Shown one piece after another: positions 1-9,006 of a DNA stretch of 64,000 nt; position 1 is the first letter of the stretch, and each line of letters starts with the position of its first letter. The position numbers were made by a program, and so were the translations under genes. The notes below the pieces were generated by a model. The model made no database searches. It was not told where the DNA came from and saw only the letters and a list, made by a program, of their open reading frames with translations. Origin of the DNA: Pirellulaceae bacterium (GTDB lineage: Bacteria; Planctomycetota; Planctomycetia; Pirellulales; Pirellulaceae). The stretch lies in the NCBI GenBank assembly GCA_024102795.1, contig JAGFJK010000453.1, forward strand, positions 28,153 to 92,152. The letters are read 5' to 3'.

Positions 1-699
1 CTCGACGATCGCCGTCTTGCCGACACCGGCCTCGCCCAGCAGCACGGGGTTGTTCTTGGTGCGTCGGCAGAGCACCTGGATCGAACGTTCGATTTCCCGC
101 TCGCGCCCAATCACCGGATCCAGCTTGTTCTGGCGAGCCAATTCAGTCAGGTCGCGGCCGAAGCTGTCCAGGGCCGGCGTCTTGGACTTGCCGGCCTTGG
201 CGGATCCGCCCTCGCCGCTCGCCGCCTCGCGCCCGCCGCGTTCTCCCTCGCTCCCCTCCAGGCCGTGCCCCAGCAGGTTCAGCACCTCCTCGCGCACATC
301 GTCCAGCTTCAGGCCGAGGTTCATCAGCACCTGCGCGGCCACCCCCTCCTGCTCGCGGAGCAACCCCAGCAGGATATGTTCCGTGCCGACATAGTTGTGG
401 TTCAGGTTGCGGGCTTCCTCCATCGAGTACTCGATGACCTTCTTGGCCCGCGGCGTCTGGGGCAACTTGCCCATGGTCACCATTTCCGGACCGCTCTGCA
501 CCAGCTTCTCCACCTCCAGGCGGATCTTGCGCAGGTCCACGTCCAGGTTCTTCAGCACATTGGCGGCCACGCCGCTGCCTTCCTTGACCAGGCCCAGCAG
601 GATGTGTTCGGTGCCGATGTATTCGTGGTTGAACCGCTGCGCTTCCTGATTCGCAAGCTGCATGACCTTCCGAGCGCGATCCGTAAATCGTTCGTACAT
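1..699 (-). CDS. clpC: ClpC-type AAA+ protease ATPase subunit, N-terminal part
   Basis: The first 233 codons of a Clp ATPase, running off the left edge. Two Clp_N repeats are visible (residues about 1-75 and 80-150), each with the [12 protein letters not shown] motif. A low-complexity Gly/Ser/Glu linker follows, then the start of the first AAA+ domain ([31 protein letters not shown]) up to the Walker A region (GEAGVGKTA). ClpC unfolds substrates for the ClpP protease in the cytoplasm. The ATG at 699 has a strong GAGGGGAA ribosome site about 7 bases upstream. ClpC rather than ClpA or ClpB is supported by the [12 protein letters not shown] start typical of ClpC; the rest of the gene lies outside the window. 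Confidence 0.95.
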   Translation of the reverse strand, partial: MYERFTDRARKVMQLANQEAQRFNHEYIGTEHILLGLVKEGSGVAANVLKNLDVDLRKIRLEVEKLVQSGPEMVTMGKLPQTPRAKKVIEYSMEEARNLNHNYVGTEHILLGLLREQEGVAAQVLMNLGLKLDDVREEVLNLLGHGLEGSEGERGGREAASGEGGSAKAGKSKTPALDSFGRDLTELARQNKLDPVIGREREIERSIQVLCRRTKNNPVLLGEAGVGKTAIVE

Positions 700-946
700 G
701 GAATCTTCCCCTCGTTTCGCGGCCGAGTGCCTGGGCCGGCGCTACGCGCGCCACGCCCTGCCACACCCCGCCGGTATCGTTTCCGCCGTCCCGGTTCTCA
801 GCAGCCCCGTTCCCTCAACCTCCGTTCCCGTCAACCCGCGCCGGCAGCTTCCTGGCCAGTGCGTACACTCCCGCCCCCCAAGTCCATTCCAGCGTGCCGG
901 CCCCAAGCCGCTCATAGCGTCTTGGATGCCGTACGGCCTGAGCAAG

Positions 947-1495
947 TTACGCCGCCGCGCTGGCCTCCGCGGAAGTTCCCAACCGGGCGAGTAGTTTCCG
1001 CTCCTGCATGATTTCCAACTGCCACTTCGACGACCGCTCCAGTCGTTGCAGCCGGTCCAACTGCCGCGAAGCTTCGTCCCATCGCCGAGTATGGCGATAT
1101 ATACTGGCCAGCATCAAGCGCCCGTCGACGTCATCGGGAAACGACCGTAACAGACGCTCCAGCAACGCTTCCGCCTCGAACCAGTGGCCTCTTAAGTATT
1201 CGCCCTGAGCCTGAATAAACAAGTCCTGTTCCAGCGCCCGCGCCGGTTCCGCCGCGCCCTGACGCAGTAGTCGAATCGCCCACCACAGGCCCCCGCACCA
1301 GACTCCCGCCACGGCCAGCCACAACGATCCCAGCACCGATGGGTGCCACGGTTGCCTCGAGGCGAACTGGGCCAGCAGGCTGGCGTTGAGCAACATGCCG
1401 AAGGCGATCGCGGTCCCCAGACCCGACCACCGCCCGCGCAGCCAAAGCGCGGCCAAGCCCGGCCAAACACAGAGTATCCACGCGCTGGCTCGCAT
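947..1495 (-). CDS. Membrane protein with C-terminal TPR-like repeats
   Basis: A 182-residue protein with two or three hydrophobic segments in the first 85 residues, then a soluble helical part (about 95-165) that looks like two tetratricopeptide repeats (YLRGHWFEAEALLERLLRSF and a following RWDEASRQLDRLQ). TPRs mediate protein-protein contacts, so this is probably a membrane-anchored scaffold, but no specific function is recognised. I start it at the ATG at 1495, just before the hydrophobic region; the frame is open further upstream, but that part is low-complexity Arg/Gly and unlikely to be coding. It lies 247 bp upstream of clpC on the same strand. Confidence 0.7.
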   Translation of the reverse strand: MRASAWILCVWPGLAALWLRGRWSGLGTAIAFGMLLNASLLAQFASRQPWHPSVLGSLWLAVAGVWCGGLWWAIRLLRQGAAEPARALEQDLFIQAQGEYLRGHWFEAEALLERLLRSFPDDVDGRLMLASIYRHTRRWDEASRQLDRLQRLERSSKWQLEIMQERKLLARLGTSAEASAAA

Positions 1496-1822
1496 GCCAC
1501 CCGGACTCCGGCTTCCCTTCCGATCCCAGCCCGTCCTCCGCCAACCCCTTCGACCGGATTCTAGCCCTCCCCGGCAGAAGCGGCAAGGCAAGTAACCAGC
1601 CGCCCCTTCCCCCCTTCCCCCCCTACCCCGCTGCGCGGCCTGTCCACCGGCCTGTCCGCCAACGGGCCAATCGCCGGGGAGCCGCCAATTGACTACAACT
1701 GACGACAACCAGGGAAACCGGTTTTAGGGGCCTCAGGCCCCAGGCACTGATGCAGACGGCCGTCAAATGGAGGCGAGTCCCGCCGCCTCGGCTGGACCCG
1801 CTTTCTGTCGCGTGAGGTTCCC

Positions 1823-3028
1823 GTGTCCCGTTCCGACCCGTTCGCTCAACCCCCTAAAGATTTTCACGGCGAATCCCCGGCAGACGAATTGTCCGCGCGG
1901 TCCGGGGCTCCCCAAGCAGCCCCGTCCCCGGAGGCACAGTCCCCCGCGGCAGACCGCTTGTCCGGCCCAGCGCCCTCGCCCGGCGAGCCGCTCGTGGCCG
2001 CCGGGCGCCAAGCGGTGTGGCGAATCATTGACGCCAACGCGAATCGGGCCAGCGAGGGGTTGCGGGTGGCCGAGGAGTATGCCCGGTTCGTGCTCGACGA
2101 TGCCCATTTGACCGGCTGGTGCAAGCAGTTGCGTCACGACCTGCAAACGGTCCTGGCGCCTTGGAGTGCCGAATTGCTCCTGGCCCGCGACACCATGGGT
2201 GATGTGGGAACGAGACTCACCACGGCACAGGAGTATCAGAGGTCGACGCTCCGCGACGTGGCCCAGGCGAACCTGAATCGAGTCGAACAGTCGCTGCGCT
2301 GCCTGGAGGAATACGCCAAGCTGCTGCAGGCGGAGCGGGCGGCCCAACTGGAGTCTCTCCGCTACCGGGTCTACACGCTGGCCCAGATGCTGCACGCCAC
2401 CGATCGCGGCCTGACCCGCTTGCAGGCCACGCGGCTGTACGTGCTGCTGGACGGCGGCAGCGACCAGGAATCGTTCGAGCGGTTGCTGGCGGCCATCCTG
2501 CCCAGCGTGGACATGATTCAGTTGCGCGACAAGCGGCTGGACGACCGGCAATTGCTGGAGCGAGCCCGTGCCGCCCGCTCACTGACCCAAGCGGCCGGAG
2601 TGCTGCTGGTACTAAACGATCGTCCGGACCTGGCACTGCTGGCGGCCGCCGATGGCGTGCACCTGGGCCAGGAGGACCTGCCCGTCCGCGACGTACGGCG
2701 GCTGGTTGGAACCGACCTGTTGCTGGGAGTTTCCACGCATACAATGCAGCAGGCGCGGCAAGCGGTCGTCGACGGAGCGGACTATCTTGGCTGCGGGCCC
2801 ACGTTTCCGTCCCGGACGAAGCGATTCGACCAGTTTCCGGGACTCGAATTCCTGCGGTCGGTCCACCTGGAAATCCGTTTGCCGGCGTTCGCCATCGGAG
2901 GCGTGGAGCCGGACAACGTGCCGCAGGTGCTGGCAGCGGGGCTGCCGCGCGTGGCGGTCAGCGGCTGCGTGCAGCGTGCGCCGGATCCGGCGTCCGTCGC
3001 CCGGCACTTGCGCCAACTTCTGAGTTGA
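1823..3028 (+). CDS. thiE: ThiD2-ThiE fusion, thiamine-phosphate synthase
   Basis: A 401-residue two-domain thiamine biosynthesis enzyme. After a disordered Pro/Ala/Ser stretch of about 60 residues comes a helical ThiD2-like domain (about 65-190) marked by IDANANRASEGLRVAEEYAR; family knowledge is that ThiD2 phosphorylates HMP-P. Residues about 195-401 are a ThiE TIM barrel with MIQLRDK, a LVLNDRPDLA-type strand, DGVHLGQEDL, DYLGCGPTFPSRTK and AIGGV phosphate-binding loops; it joins HMP-PP to thiazole phosphate to form thiamine phosphate. The start is a GTG at 1823 with GAGG five bases upstream. The fusion presumably couples the two steps. Confidence in ThiE is high; assignment of the N-terminal domain rests on the motif alone. 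Confidence 0.92.
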   Translation: MSRSDPFAQPPKDFHGESPADELSARSGAPQAAPSPEAQSPAADRLSGPAPSPGEPLVAAGRQAVWRIIDANANRASEGLRVAEEYARFVLDDAHLTGWCKQLRHDLQTVLAPWSAELLLARDTMGDVGTRLTTAQEYQRSTLRDVAQANLNRVEQSLRCLEEYAKLLQAERAAQLESLRYRVYTLAQMLHATDRGLTRLQATRLYVLLDGGSDQESFERLLAAILPSVDMIQLRDKRLDDRQLLERARAARSLTQAAGVLLVLNDRPDLALLAAADGVHLGQEDLPVRDVRRLVGTDLLLGVSTHTMQQARQAVVDGADYLGCGPTFPSRTKRFDQFPGLEFLRSVHLEIRLPAFAIGGVEPDNVPQVLAAGLPRVAVSGCVQRAPDPASVARHLRQLLS

Positions 3029-3112
3029 TTCTGAGTTGCTTCTGAGTTGAGTCGGTTCGATCGCCACCCTGTGAATGGCAACGGCAACGCGAGACGCCGG
3101 GAGAAACCTCCG

Positions 3113-3673
3113 ATGGTATATGAAGTCGAGCAGAAGTTTCGCGTGCCGAACGTGGTTGAACTGACCGCGAAGCTGGCGGCGCTGGGCGTCAAGCTGGGGC
3201 CAGCGGTCGAGCAGATCGACCGCTACTTCAATCATCCCGGACGCGACTTCGCGGCGACCGACGAGGCCCTGCGGCTGCGGACCGTGGGGACCGTCAACCG
3301 GATCACCTACAAGGGTCCGCGGCACGAGAACGCGGTCAAGACGCGGCGCGAGATGGAATTGCCGCTAGCCGACGGAAACGAGGCCTTGCTGGGTTTCGCG
3401 GAGTTGCTGCAGGCGCTGGGATTCTCCGCCGTGCGCGAGGTGCGCAAGTGGCGCCGCTCGGCCGCCTGGACCTGGCAGGGTGCCGCCGTGGAAATCGCTC
3501 TGGACGAAGTCGATGGCCTGGGCAATTATGTGGAACTGGAACAGACCGCCGGAGCAGACGAAGTGGCCCGGGCACAACGGCAAATCGAGACGCTGGCCGC
3601 TGAACTCGGACTGAACCAGCCCGAATCCCGCGGCTACCTGGAGTTGTTGCTGGCGTCGAGTTCCGCGGTCTGA
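3113..3673 (+). CDS. CYTH domain protein (class IV adenylate cyclase CyaB-like)
   Basis: A 186-residue CYTH-superfamily protein. The signature ExExK is present at the very N terminus (EVEQKF), followed by conserved charged strands (LRLRT, ITYKGPR, TRREMEL, VREVRKWRR, ALDEVDGLGNYVELE) that form the phosphate- and metal-binding tunnel. Family members act as class IV adenylate cyclases, thiamine triphosphatases or inorganic triphosphatases; the EVDGLGNYVELE segment resembles the CyaB subgroup. The substrate cannot be fixed from sequence, although the position just after the thiamine gene makes triphosphatase activity worth considering. The ATG at 3113 puts the ExExK motif four residues from the start, as is usual. 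Confidence 0.88.
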   Translation: MVYEVEQKFRVPNVVELTAKLAALGVKLGPAVEQIDRYFNHPGRDFAATDEALRLRTVGTVNRITYKGPRHENAVKTRREMELPLADGNEALLGFAELLQALGFSAVREVRKWRRSAAWTWQGAAVEIALDEVDGLGNYVELEQTAGADEVARAQRQIETLAAELGLNQPESRGYLELLLASSSAV

Positions 3674-3736
3674 GTGCCGAACCGCCGCTACGGCCGTTGG
3701 GGCCTGGCCGGTGGCGCGCAGAAACCGAAACGCACC

Positions 3737-5095
3737 ATGCAACTCAGAATAAAGGAACCGTCCGAAACGATATTGGACGACGCGCGGGCCGCGGTGGGCG
3801 ATGCGCCGCCGGCCCTGCCCGCGGAGATCCCGGCGGCGGCCGAGCGGTCCGAGACGCGGAATTTCCTCGTGCTGGCCGCCTACCAGGTGGCGATGCGGGC
3901 CGGTTGGATTTTCAAGACCGAAAGCGTCGTCATGCCGTTCGTCCTGGACTCATTGGGCGGAGCCGCGTGGCTGCGGGGAATGCTGCCGCTGATCAACCGC
4001 TTGGGGCAAAGCGTCCCGCCCCTGCTGGCCGCTCGGCGCGTGACCGTCTGGCCGCAAAAGAAATGGTTGCTGCTGGGTTCCAGTTCCCTGATGGCGGCCA
4101 GCTTTCTGGCGCTGGCGGCAATCTGGGCGGTCGCTCCGGGAACTCACTGGTGGATGGCCGGAGCCTTCCTGGCGATCTACGCGGTGTTCTTCGTCTGCAC
4201 GGGCATCAATCAACTGGTGCTCAACACGCTGCAAGGCAAGCTGATCGAGGCCACGCATCGCGGCCGGCTGATGCTGGTGGCCAACCTCGTGGGCGCGGCG
4301 GTGGCGATCGGGCTGGTGCTCTGCCTGCTGCCGCGTTGGCTGCGCGCGGACGGGGCCGACTTCGTCTGGATCTTTCTGTTCACGGGCATCTGTTTCAGCT
4401 TGACGGCGGCCAGTTCGCTGCTGCTGGTGGAATCGAGCGACTCGCACCAGCAGGCGCCGCTGCGCGTTCGCCAGATGTTCGCCGCCGCCGGACGAACCCT
4501 GCGCAACGACCCCAACTTCCTCCGGCTGGCCGTGGTCGCCGCCGCGTTCAGCTCCACCATGATGCTGTTTCCACAGTACCAGGCCCTGGGGTTGGGGCCG
4601 CGCGTGGGACTCGACGCCACGCACCTCATCTGGTGGATCATCCTGCAGAACGTGGGTACCGGCTTGTTCAGCCTGATTGCGGGACCGCTGGCCGATGCCC
4701 GGGGCAATCGTCTCGTGCTGCAGGTGCTGCTGCTGGCTCTTTGTCTGGCGCCGCCGGCCGCCCTGCTGATCGCCCACTTCGGAACCGCCGCGCCGGAAAG
4801 CTACTCCTGCGTGTTCCTGCTGATCGGTCTGACGCCGGTCACGGTTCGCGTGCTGAACAACTACACGCTGGAGGTCGCGCCGCCAGCCGACCAACCACGA
4901 TACTTGAGTACGTTAAGCGTCTGCATGGCCGCGCCGATTCCGCTGTCGCCACTGGTCGGATGGTTGATTGACCTGGCCGGTTTCGAGCCCGTGTTTCTGG
5001 CCATCACCGGCCTGCTGCTGGCCGGCTGGCTGCTCACGTTCACGCTGCGGGAACCTCGGCACCCTGGGGCGCGGCCGGCGCATGTCCGGCCGTGA
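3737..5095 (+). CDS. Major facilitator superfamily permease
   Basis: A hydrophobic protein of about 452 residues with roughly eleven to twelve predicted membrane segments and an MFS-like two-half layout, including the loop region after the fifth segment (LQGKLIEATHRGRLMLVANL). The first 45 residues are hydrophilic and disordered. The transported substrate is unknown. I prefer the ATG at 3737; an in-frame GTG at 3674 directly abuts the stop of the CYTH gene and would add 21 residues. The tight spacing suggests co-transcription with the CYTH gene. Confidence 0.8.
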   Translation: MQLRIKEPSETILDDARAAVGDAPPALPAEIPAAAERSETRNFLVLAAYQVAMRAGWIFKTESVVMPFVLDSLGGAAWLRGMLPLINRLGQSVPPLLAARRVTVWPQKKWLLLGSSSLMAASFLALAAIWAVAPGTHWWMAGAFLAIYAVFFVCTGINQLVLNTLQGKLIEATHRGRLMLVANLVGAAVAIGLVLCLLPRWLRADGADFVWIFLFTGICFSLTAASSLLLVESSDSHQQAPLRVRQMFAAAGRTLRNDPNFLRLAVVAAAFSSTMMLFPQYQALGLGPRVGLDATHLIWWIILQNVGTGLFSLIAGPLADARGNRLVLQVLLLALCLAPPAALLIAHFGTAAPESYSCVFLLIGLTPVTVRVLNNYTLEVAPPADQPRYLSTLSVCMAAPIPLSPLVGWLIDLAGFEPVFLAITGLLLAGWLLTFTLREPRHPGARPAHVRP

Positions 5096-5253
5096 ATGCG
5101 GGGCCCGCGGCCCATGGCGGTTCGACCGGGCCACTGCTGGGAGGGCCTGCGGTGCCAGCCGCGATTTGCTAAGCTGAGGGGGAAAGTGCAACCGGCCGCG
5201 CAGTCCGGCAGCCGCGCCGCCGATAACCTGCCTGGCAAGGGGGAGCAAATTCT

Positions 5254-6723
5254 ATGAGCACCTGGCGCCTGCTGACCGCGGAACTCTGGCATCGCAAGTC
5301 GAATTTCGCCTTGAGCCTGCTGGCGGTGGTGGCGGCCGCCACGATGTTCGTCGCCGGCCCGGCGCTGATCCTGGGGTATCGCCAGGAGTCGGACCGGCAG
5401 TTGCTGGCGATGCGGCAGGAAACCCAGCGGCAACTGGAAGCCCGCCAACTGCAAAACGACAGGCAGTTGTCCGCCATGCGGGAGGAAACGGACAGCCAGT
5501 TGGCCGAAATGCAGACTCAAGCCGAACGCGACTTGCAGGAACTGGACACTCGCACCAAGCGGATCATGCGCGATCTGGGCTTCAACCTGCGGATCGTGCA
5601 CCGCAACACCGATACCAGTGAGCTGCTGGCCAACTTCGTGGCGTTCGACATGCCCGAAGAGTACGTGCAGCGGCTGGCCGAATCGCCCGAACTGACCAAG
5701 GTCGCCCACCTGGTCGCTCGGCTGGAACAGATGATCCAGTGGGAAGGCAAGCCGCGGTTGCTGGTCGGCTTCGCTCCTGAAACGGTGCAGACGCACGTCG
5801 AGAAGAAACCGCCCATGGGGTTCAACATCGAGCTCGGCACGGTCTTCCTGGGCCACGAAGCAGGCGTGGGGCGCGAGGTGGGCCAGCAGGTGGAAATCCT
5901 GGGCAAGTCGTTCCAAGTGGCTCGCATCCTGCCGCCGCATGGGAATCGCGACGAAGATATCGCCCTGATCATGCACCTGCGGGACGCGCAGGAAGTGCTG
6001 GAGAAGCCGGGCAAGATCAGCGAGATCCTGGCCCTGGGGTGCAAGTGCAAGACGGTCAATCGCGTGGAGGAGATCAGCCAGCAGTTGGAGGCCGTCCTGC
6101 CGGAGGCCCGCGTCATGGAACTGCGGCTCAGCGCCATCGCCCGCGAAGACCAGCGGAAGCTTGTGGAGGAACACCATCGGCAACGGATGGCCGATCATCA
6201 GCAGCGGCGGCAGGAGATTCTGGTGCGGGCCGAGGCCGATCAACAACAACTGCTGGCCGACGAAGCCCGAGATCACCAGCGGATGCGCGAAGCCGAACAG
6301 GCCGGGCACGCCAAGATTCTGGCCATGCTGGGCGCGGTCAACTCCTACTTCACGCCGCTGGTGGTGCTGGTCTGCGCGGTATGGGTCGGACTGCTGGCCT
6401 GGTCCAACGTCCGCGAGCGGCGGACGGAAATCGGACTGCTGCGAGCGCTCGGCAGGGGCTCCCTGGACATTGCCAGGCTGTTTCTGGGCAAGGCCGTGGT
6501 GCTGGGCCTGCTGGGAGGCCTGCTGGGATGTGTCAGCGGCTGCTGGCTGGCCTACTGGCTGGCGACGCGAATCCTGGAAGTGGGCTCCGGCAGTTTTGTT
6601 CCGCCCTACGCATTCCTGGCGGCGGCCCTGCTGGGAGGTCCGCTGGTCGCTGCGACTGCCAGCTATCTGCCCACTCTGAAAGCGATCACCCAGGATCCGG
6701 CCGTCGTGCTGCTGGAAGACTGA
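5254..6723 (+). CDS. FtsX-like ABC transporter permease with coiled coils
   Basis: A 489-residue inner-membrane protein. One N-terminal membrane segment (about 15-35) is followed by a Gln/Glu/Arg-rich coiled coil (about 42-110), a periplasmic MacB/PCD-like domain (about 120-290), a second coiled coil (about 290-350) and a C-terminal FtsX domain with three membrane segments and the typical RRTEIGLLRALG motif. Such permeases pair with a MacB/LolD-type ATPase to move lipoproteins, lipids or toxins, or to transmit mechanical signals. No ATPase gene is adjacent, so the partner must lie elsewhere. AAGGGGGAGC precedes the ATG at 5254. The symmetrical coiled coils suggest a stalk projecting from the membrane. 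Confidence 0.85.
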   Translation: MSTWRLLTAELWHRKSNFALSLLAVVAAATMFVAGPALILGYRQESDRQLLAMRQETQRQLEARQLQNDRQLSAMREETDSQLAEMQTQAERDLQELDTRTKRIMRDLGFNLRIVHRNTDTSELLANFVAFDMPEEYVQRLAESPELTKVAHLVARLEQMIQWEGKPRLLVGFAPETVQTHVEKKPPMGFNIELGTVFLGHEAGVGREVGQQVEILGKSFQVARILPPHGNRDEDIALIMHLRDAQEVLEKPGKISEILALGCKCKTVNRVEEISQQLEAVLPEARVMELRLSAIAREDQRKLVEEHHRQRMADHQQRRQEILVRAEADQQQLLADEARDHQRMREAEQAGHAKILAMLGAVNSYFTPLVVLVCAVWVGLLAWSNVRERRTEIGLLRALGRGSLDIARLFLGKAVVLGLLGGLLGCVSGCWLAYWLATRILEVGSGSFVPPYAFLAAALLGGPLVAATASYLPTLKAITQDPAVVLLED

Positions 6724-6740
6724 ACGTTTCCAGAGTCGCC

Positions 6741-6908
6741 ATTGTCGCCTTTCGCTCCGCGAAAGTAGCGAGCGCTACGCCAAGGCTGGCACCGGAGGCT
6801 TGGATGCCGCTGCCCGCTACTTTCGCGGAGCGAAAGGCGACAATGACGCTACTTTCGCGGAGCGAAAGGCGACAATGACGCTACTTTCGCGGAGCGAAAG
6901 GCGACTAT
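6741..6908. repeat. Perfect 30-bp inverted repeat plus three tandem copies
   Basis: A 30-bp unit containing TTTCGCGGAGCGAAAGGCGA appears inverted at 6741-6770 and then directly at 6815-6844, 6847-6876 and 6879-6908 (32-bp period; the last copy differs slightly at its end). The first copy and the second are exact reverse complements and could fold into a 30-bp stem. It begins 17 bp after the FtsX-like gene, so it may act in 3' end formation. Related copies lie at 40321-40374 and, degenerate, near 45425. Confidence 0.9.
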
Positions 6909-6937
6909 GCGGCACACTCGCGGAGCCAATGGCGGCA

Positions 6938-7885
6938 CTAGCTACCCTCTGGTGGCCGGCCGCGCGACCAGACAGCGGCCAACAGCGTGCCGGTCAGCAT
7001 GCAGCCGAACGTATACAAGGCCGGCGCGATCGCGGTCGCTGGTTCGTCCGGAAAAAGTTGGCTGGCCAAGGTCGCTCCCAGGCCCGCATTCTGCATGCCG
7101 ATCTCCAACGTCAGAGCTCGCCGCATGCTTTCCGGAAGCCGCAGCCCCCAGCCACCCAGATAACCCGCCAGATAGCCTCCCAGGTTGATCAGCAACAGGG
7201 CCGCCACCAGCACCAGGTCGGCTTGCTCCAGTTCCTGGCGCCCTCGGCCCACGACGGCCGCGATGATCCATAGGATGGCCAGGTTGGCCACGATCGACCC
7301 GACTCGCGCGGACCAGGCTCGCGAAGCCGGCCAGAGTCGCGCCAGCAGGTGGCCGCCGCCCACCGGCAGAACCACCATCCAGACCAGTTGCCAACCGGTC
7401 GCCAGCAGCAGCGATGCGTTGAGCTGTTTGTTCAGGCCCAGGCACAGACCCAATGCCAGCGGAACCGCCAGTGGCGACAACAAGGTGGCCGTGGTCGTCA
7501 GGCTGACCGAGTAACTGGTGTTGCCCCGGGCGTTCAAGGTCAACACGTTCGACGCCATCGCGCCGGGCACGCAGCCCACCATGACCACACCGACCAGGTG
7601 CGGGCCCGTGAAACCGAACCAGCGGGCGGCCAGGTACGCCAGCAGGGGCATGGTGGCGTACTGCAGCGCGGTCCCGGCCAGCACGCTGGGCCAGCGCCGA
7701 GCGACTTGCGCTATCTCGTCTCGTGGCAGCATCCAGCCGATGGCGAACATGGTCAGCACGATCAGCCAGCTCAGCAGCGGACGGCTGGCCACGAACGGAT
7801 CGAACCAGCCGGGAAACCAGGCGGTCCAGTAGAAGGCCAGCAGCGACAAGCCGCACAGCCAGATCAGAAGTCCACGCTGCAGCAT
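6938..7885 (-). CDS. BASS-family (bile acid:sodium symporter-like) transporter
   Basis: A 315-residue protein with about nine to ten hydrophobic helices. It carries BASS/SBF family landmarks: GCVPGAMASNVLT in the first half and the LEIGMQNAGLGATLA motif in the second, the conserved crossing-helix region that binds sodium. In bacteria these proteins import organic anions such as pantoate, pyruvate-like acids or bile acids; the substrate here is unknown. I start it at the ATG at 7885, where the hydrophobic region begins; the open frame continues upstream but overlaps a probable promoter region for the opposite gene. Confidence 0.88.
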   Translation of the reverse strand: MLQRGLLIWLCGLSLLAFYWTAWFPGWFDPFVASRPLLSWLIVLTMFAIGWMLPRDEIAQVARRWPSVLAGTALQYATMPLLAYLAARWFGFTGPHLVGVVMVGCVPGAMASNVLTLNARGNTSYSVSLTTTATLLSPLAVPLALGLCLGLNKQLNASLLLATGWQLVWMVVLPVGGGHLLARLWPASRAWSARVGSIVANLAILWIIAAVVGRGRQELEQADLVLVAALLLINLGGYLAGYLGGWGLRLPESMRRALTLEIGMQNAGLGATLASQLFPDEPATAIAPALYTFGCMLTGTLLAAVWSRGRPPEGS

Positions 7886-8128
7886 GATTCGCTCAACTCC
7901 CCCCGGCCCTGGCACCGGCCTGGCCCCCACCCCCTGAATCCGGCTTCGTCCCCGCCCCCCAACTCGTCCCCCGGACCGCATCGAGTGACCACCCCGCGAG
8001 TGGTTGACGCGGGCCGCGCGACCGTTAATACTGGGCATTTCCAGGTTGGAGGCAACCGGGCATCGTGCCGAGGGCCTCCCGACATCATGCCGCACTTTGT
8101 GGCTTCCGTATTCCATGGAGACCTTGTG

Positions 8129-8593
8129 ATGAACCGCTCGCGCAACTGGCTGGTGGCCGCCGTCTCGGTGTTTGTGCTGGCCGCGACCCTGGTCGCCGCC
8201 GACAAGATCGATCTGAAGGACATCAAGTGCGTGGTCAACCCGAAAGGCCCGGCCAAGGCTGGGACCGAAGTCGCCTACAAGGGTGGCCAGGTATTCTTCT
8301 GCTGCAACAACTGCCCCAAGGCGTTCCAGGCCGACACGGCCAAGTTTGCCACGCGAGCGAACCATCAGCTAGTGGCCACGAAGCAGGTGGTGCAGGGCGC
8401 CTGCCCGCTGAGCGGTGGCAAGCTGAACGCGGACGCCACGGTCAAGGTGGCCGGCGCGACGGTCGCCTTCTGCTGCGAGAACTGCCAGGGCAAGGTCGCC
8501 AAGGCCGAGGGTGACGCGCAGTTGGAGCTGGTGTTCAGCGACGCGGCCTTCAAGAAGGCCAAGTTCGAAGCGCCCAAGAAGGACAAGGAGTAG
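8129..8593 (+). CDS. Secreted protein with two TRASH/YHS-like cysteine motifs
   Basis: A 154-residue protein with an N-terminal signal peptide (about 1-24, ending LVAA). The mature part contains two similar halves, each with a Cys-Cys-x-Asn-Cys motif: FCCNNCPKAF (about residue 56) and FCCENCQGKV (about 116), plus single cysteines earlier in each half (KCVVNP, GACPLSGG). The spacing resembles TRASH/YHS metal-binding modules, suggesting binding of a heavy-metal ion in the periplasm. GGAG lies 8 bases before the ATG at 8129. A strong terminator follows. It is transcribed away from the BASS gene. Confidence 0.82.
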   Translation: MNRSRNWLVAAVSVFVLAATLVAADKIDLKDIKCVVNPKGPAKAGTEVAYKGGQVFFCCNNCPKAFQADTAKFATRANHQLVATKQVVQGACPLSGGKLNADATVKVAGATVAFCCENCQGKVAKAEGDAQLELVFSDAAFKKAKFEAPKKDKE

Positions 8594-8638
8594 TTGCCGT
8601 TCTTCCGCCGCCAGGCGGGAGACGACCGCGACCTGTTC

Positions 8639-8677
8639 CAGGACGCCGGCTCATGGGTCGGCGTCCTGTTTTTTTTT
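8639..8677 (+). terminator. Rho-independent terminator
   Basis: A perfect 10-bp stem (CAGGACGCCG at 8639-8648 with CGGCGTCCTG at 8659-8668) encloses a 10-nt loop and is followed by a run of nine T (8669-8677). It lies 45 bp after the stop of the double-TRASH-like gene and should end that transcript. Confidence 0.9.
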
Positions 8678-8726
8678 CTTGTGGCGCGAAGGGACGTCTG
8701 AGGGCGTTTCGCGGTATGGGGACGTT

Positions 8727-8889
8727 GCGCGAACGTGGGATCGTGGGTCTGAGCGGATGCCGTGAGACGGGCGTGAGACGGGCTGGAAGCCCATCCTACT
8801 ACGGGAAGGTGCGCGAACGTGGGATCGTGGGCGTTTGCGGATGCCGTGAGACGGGCGTGAGACGGGCTGGAAGCCCATCCTACGACGGG
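8727..8889. repeat. Two direct copies of a 79-bp intergenic repeat
   Basis: Copies at 8727-8805 and 8811-8889 (84-bp period) share nearly all bases, including GCGCGAACGTGGGATCGTGG and GGGCTGGAAGCCCATCCTAC, which is itself partly palindromic (GGGCT...AGCCC). The region between the terminator at 8677 and lpxB at 9007 shows no other feature; the open frame running through it is only a product of the repeat. Confidence 0.85.
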
Positions 8890-9006
8890 CCTGGAAAAAA
8901 AGTCCCCTACCACGGCGGGCGGCATTCTGCGATACTCCGCCCCGCGCCCGCCGCGCGATCAACGATTGCCCATTTTGTCCAGACGTCAAGGAAGGCGAGG
9001 GACTGG

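Noticed and set aside
7886..8365. Long N-terminal extension of the BASS transporter
   Set aside because: It would overlap most of the opposite secreted-protein gene and has no hydrophobic or family character.
8653..9006. N-terminal extension of LpxB
   Set aside because: The upstream part of the open frame is built from the terminator and the 79-bp direct repeats; the family start is the ATG at 9007.
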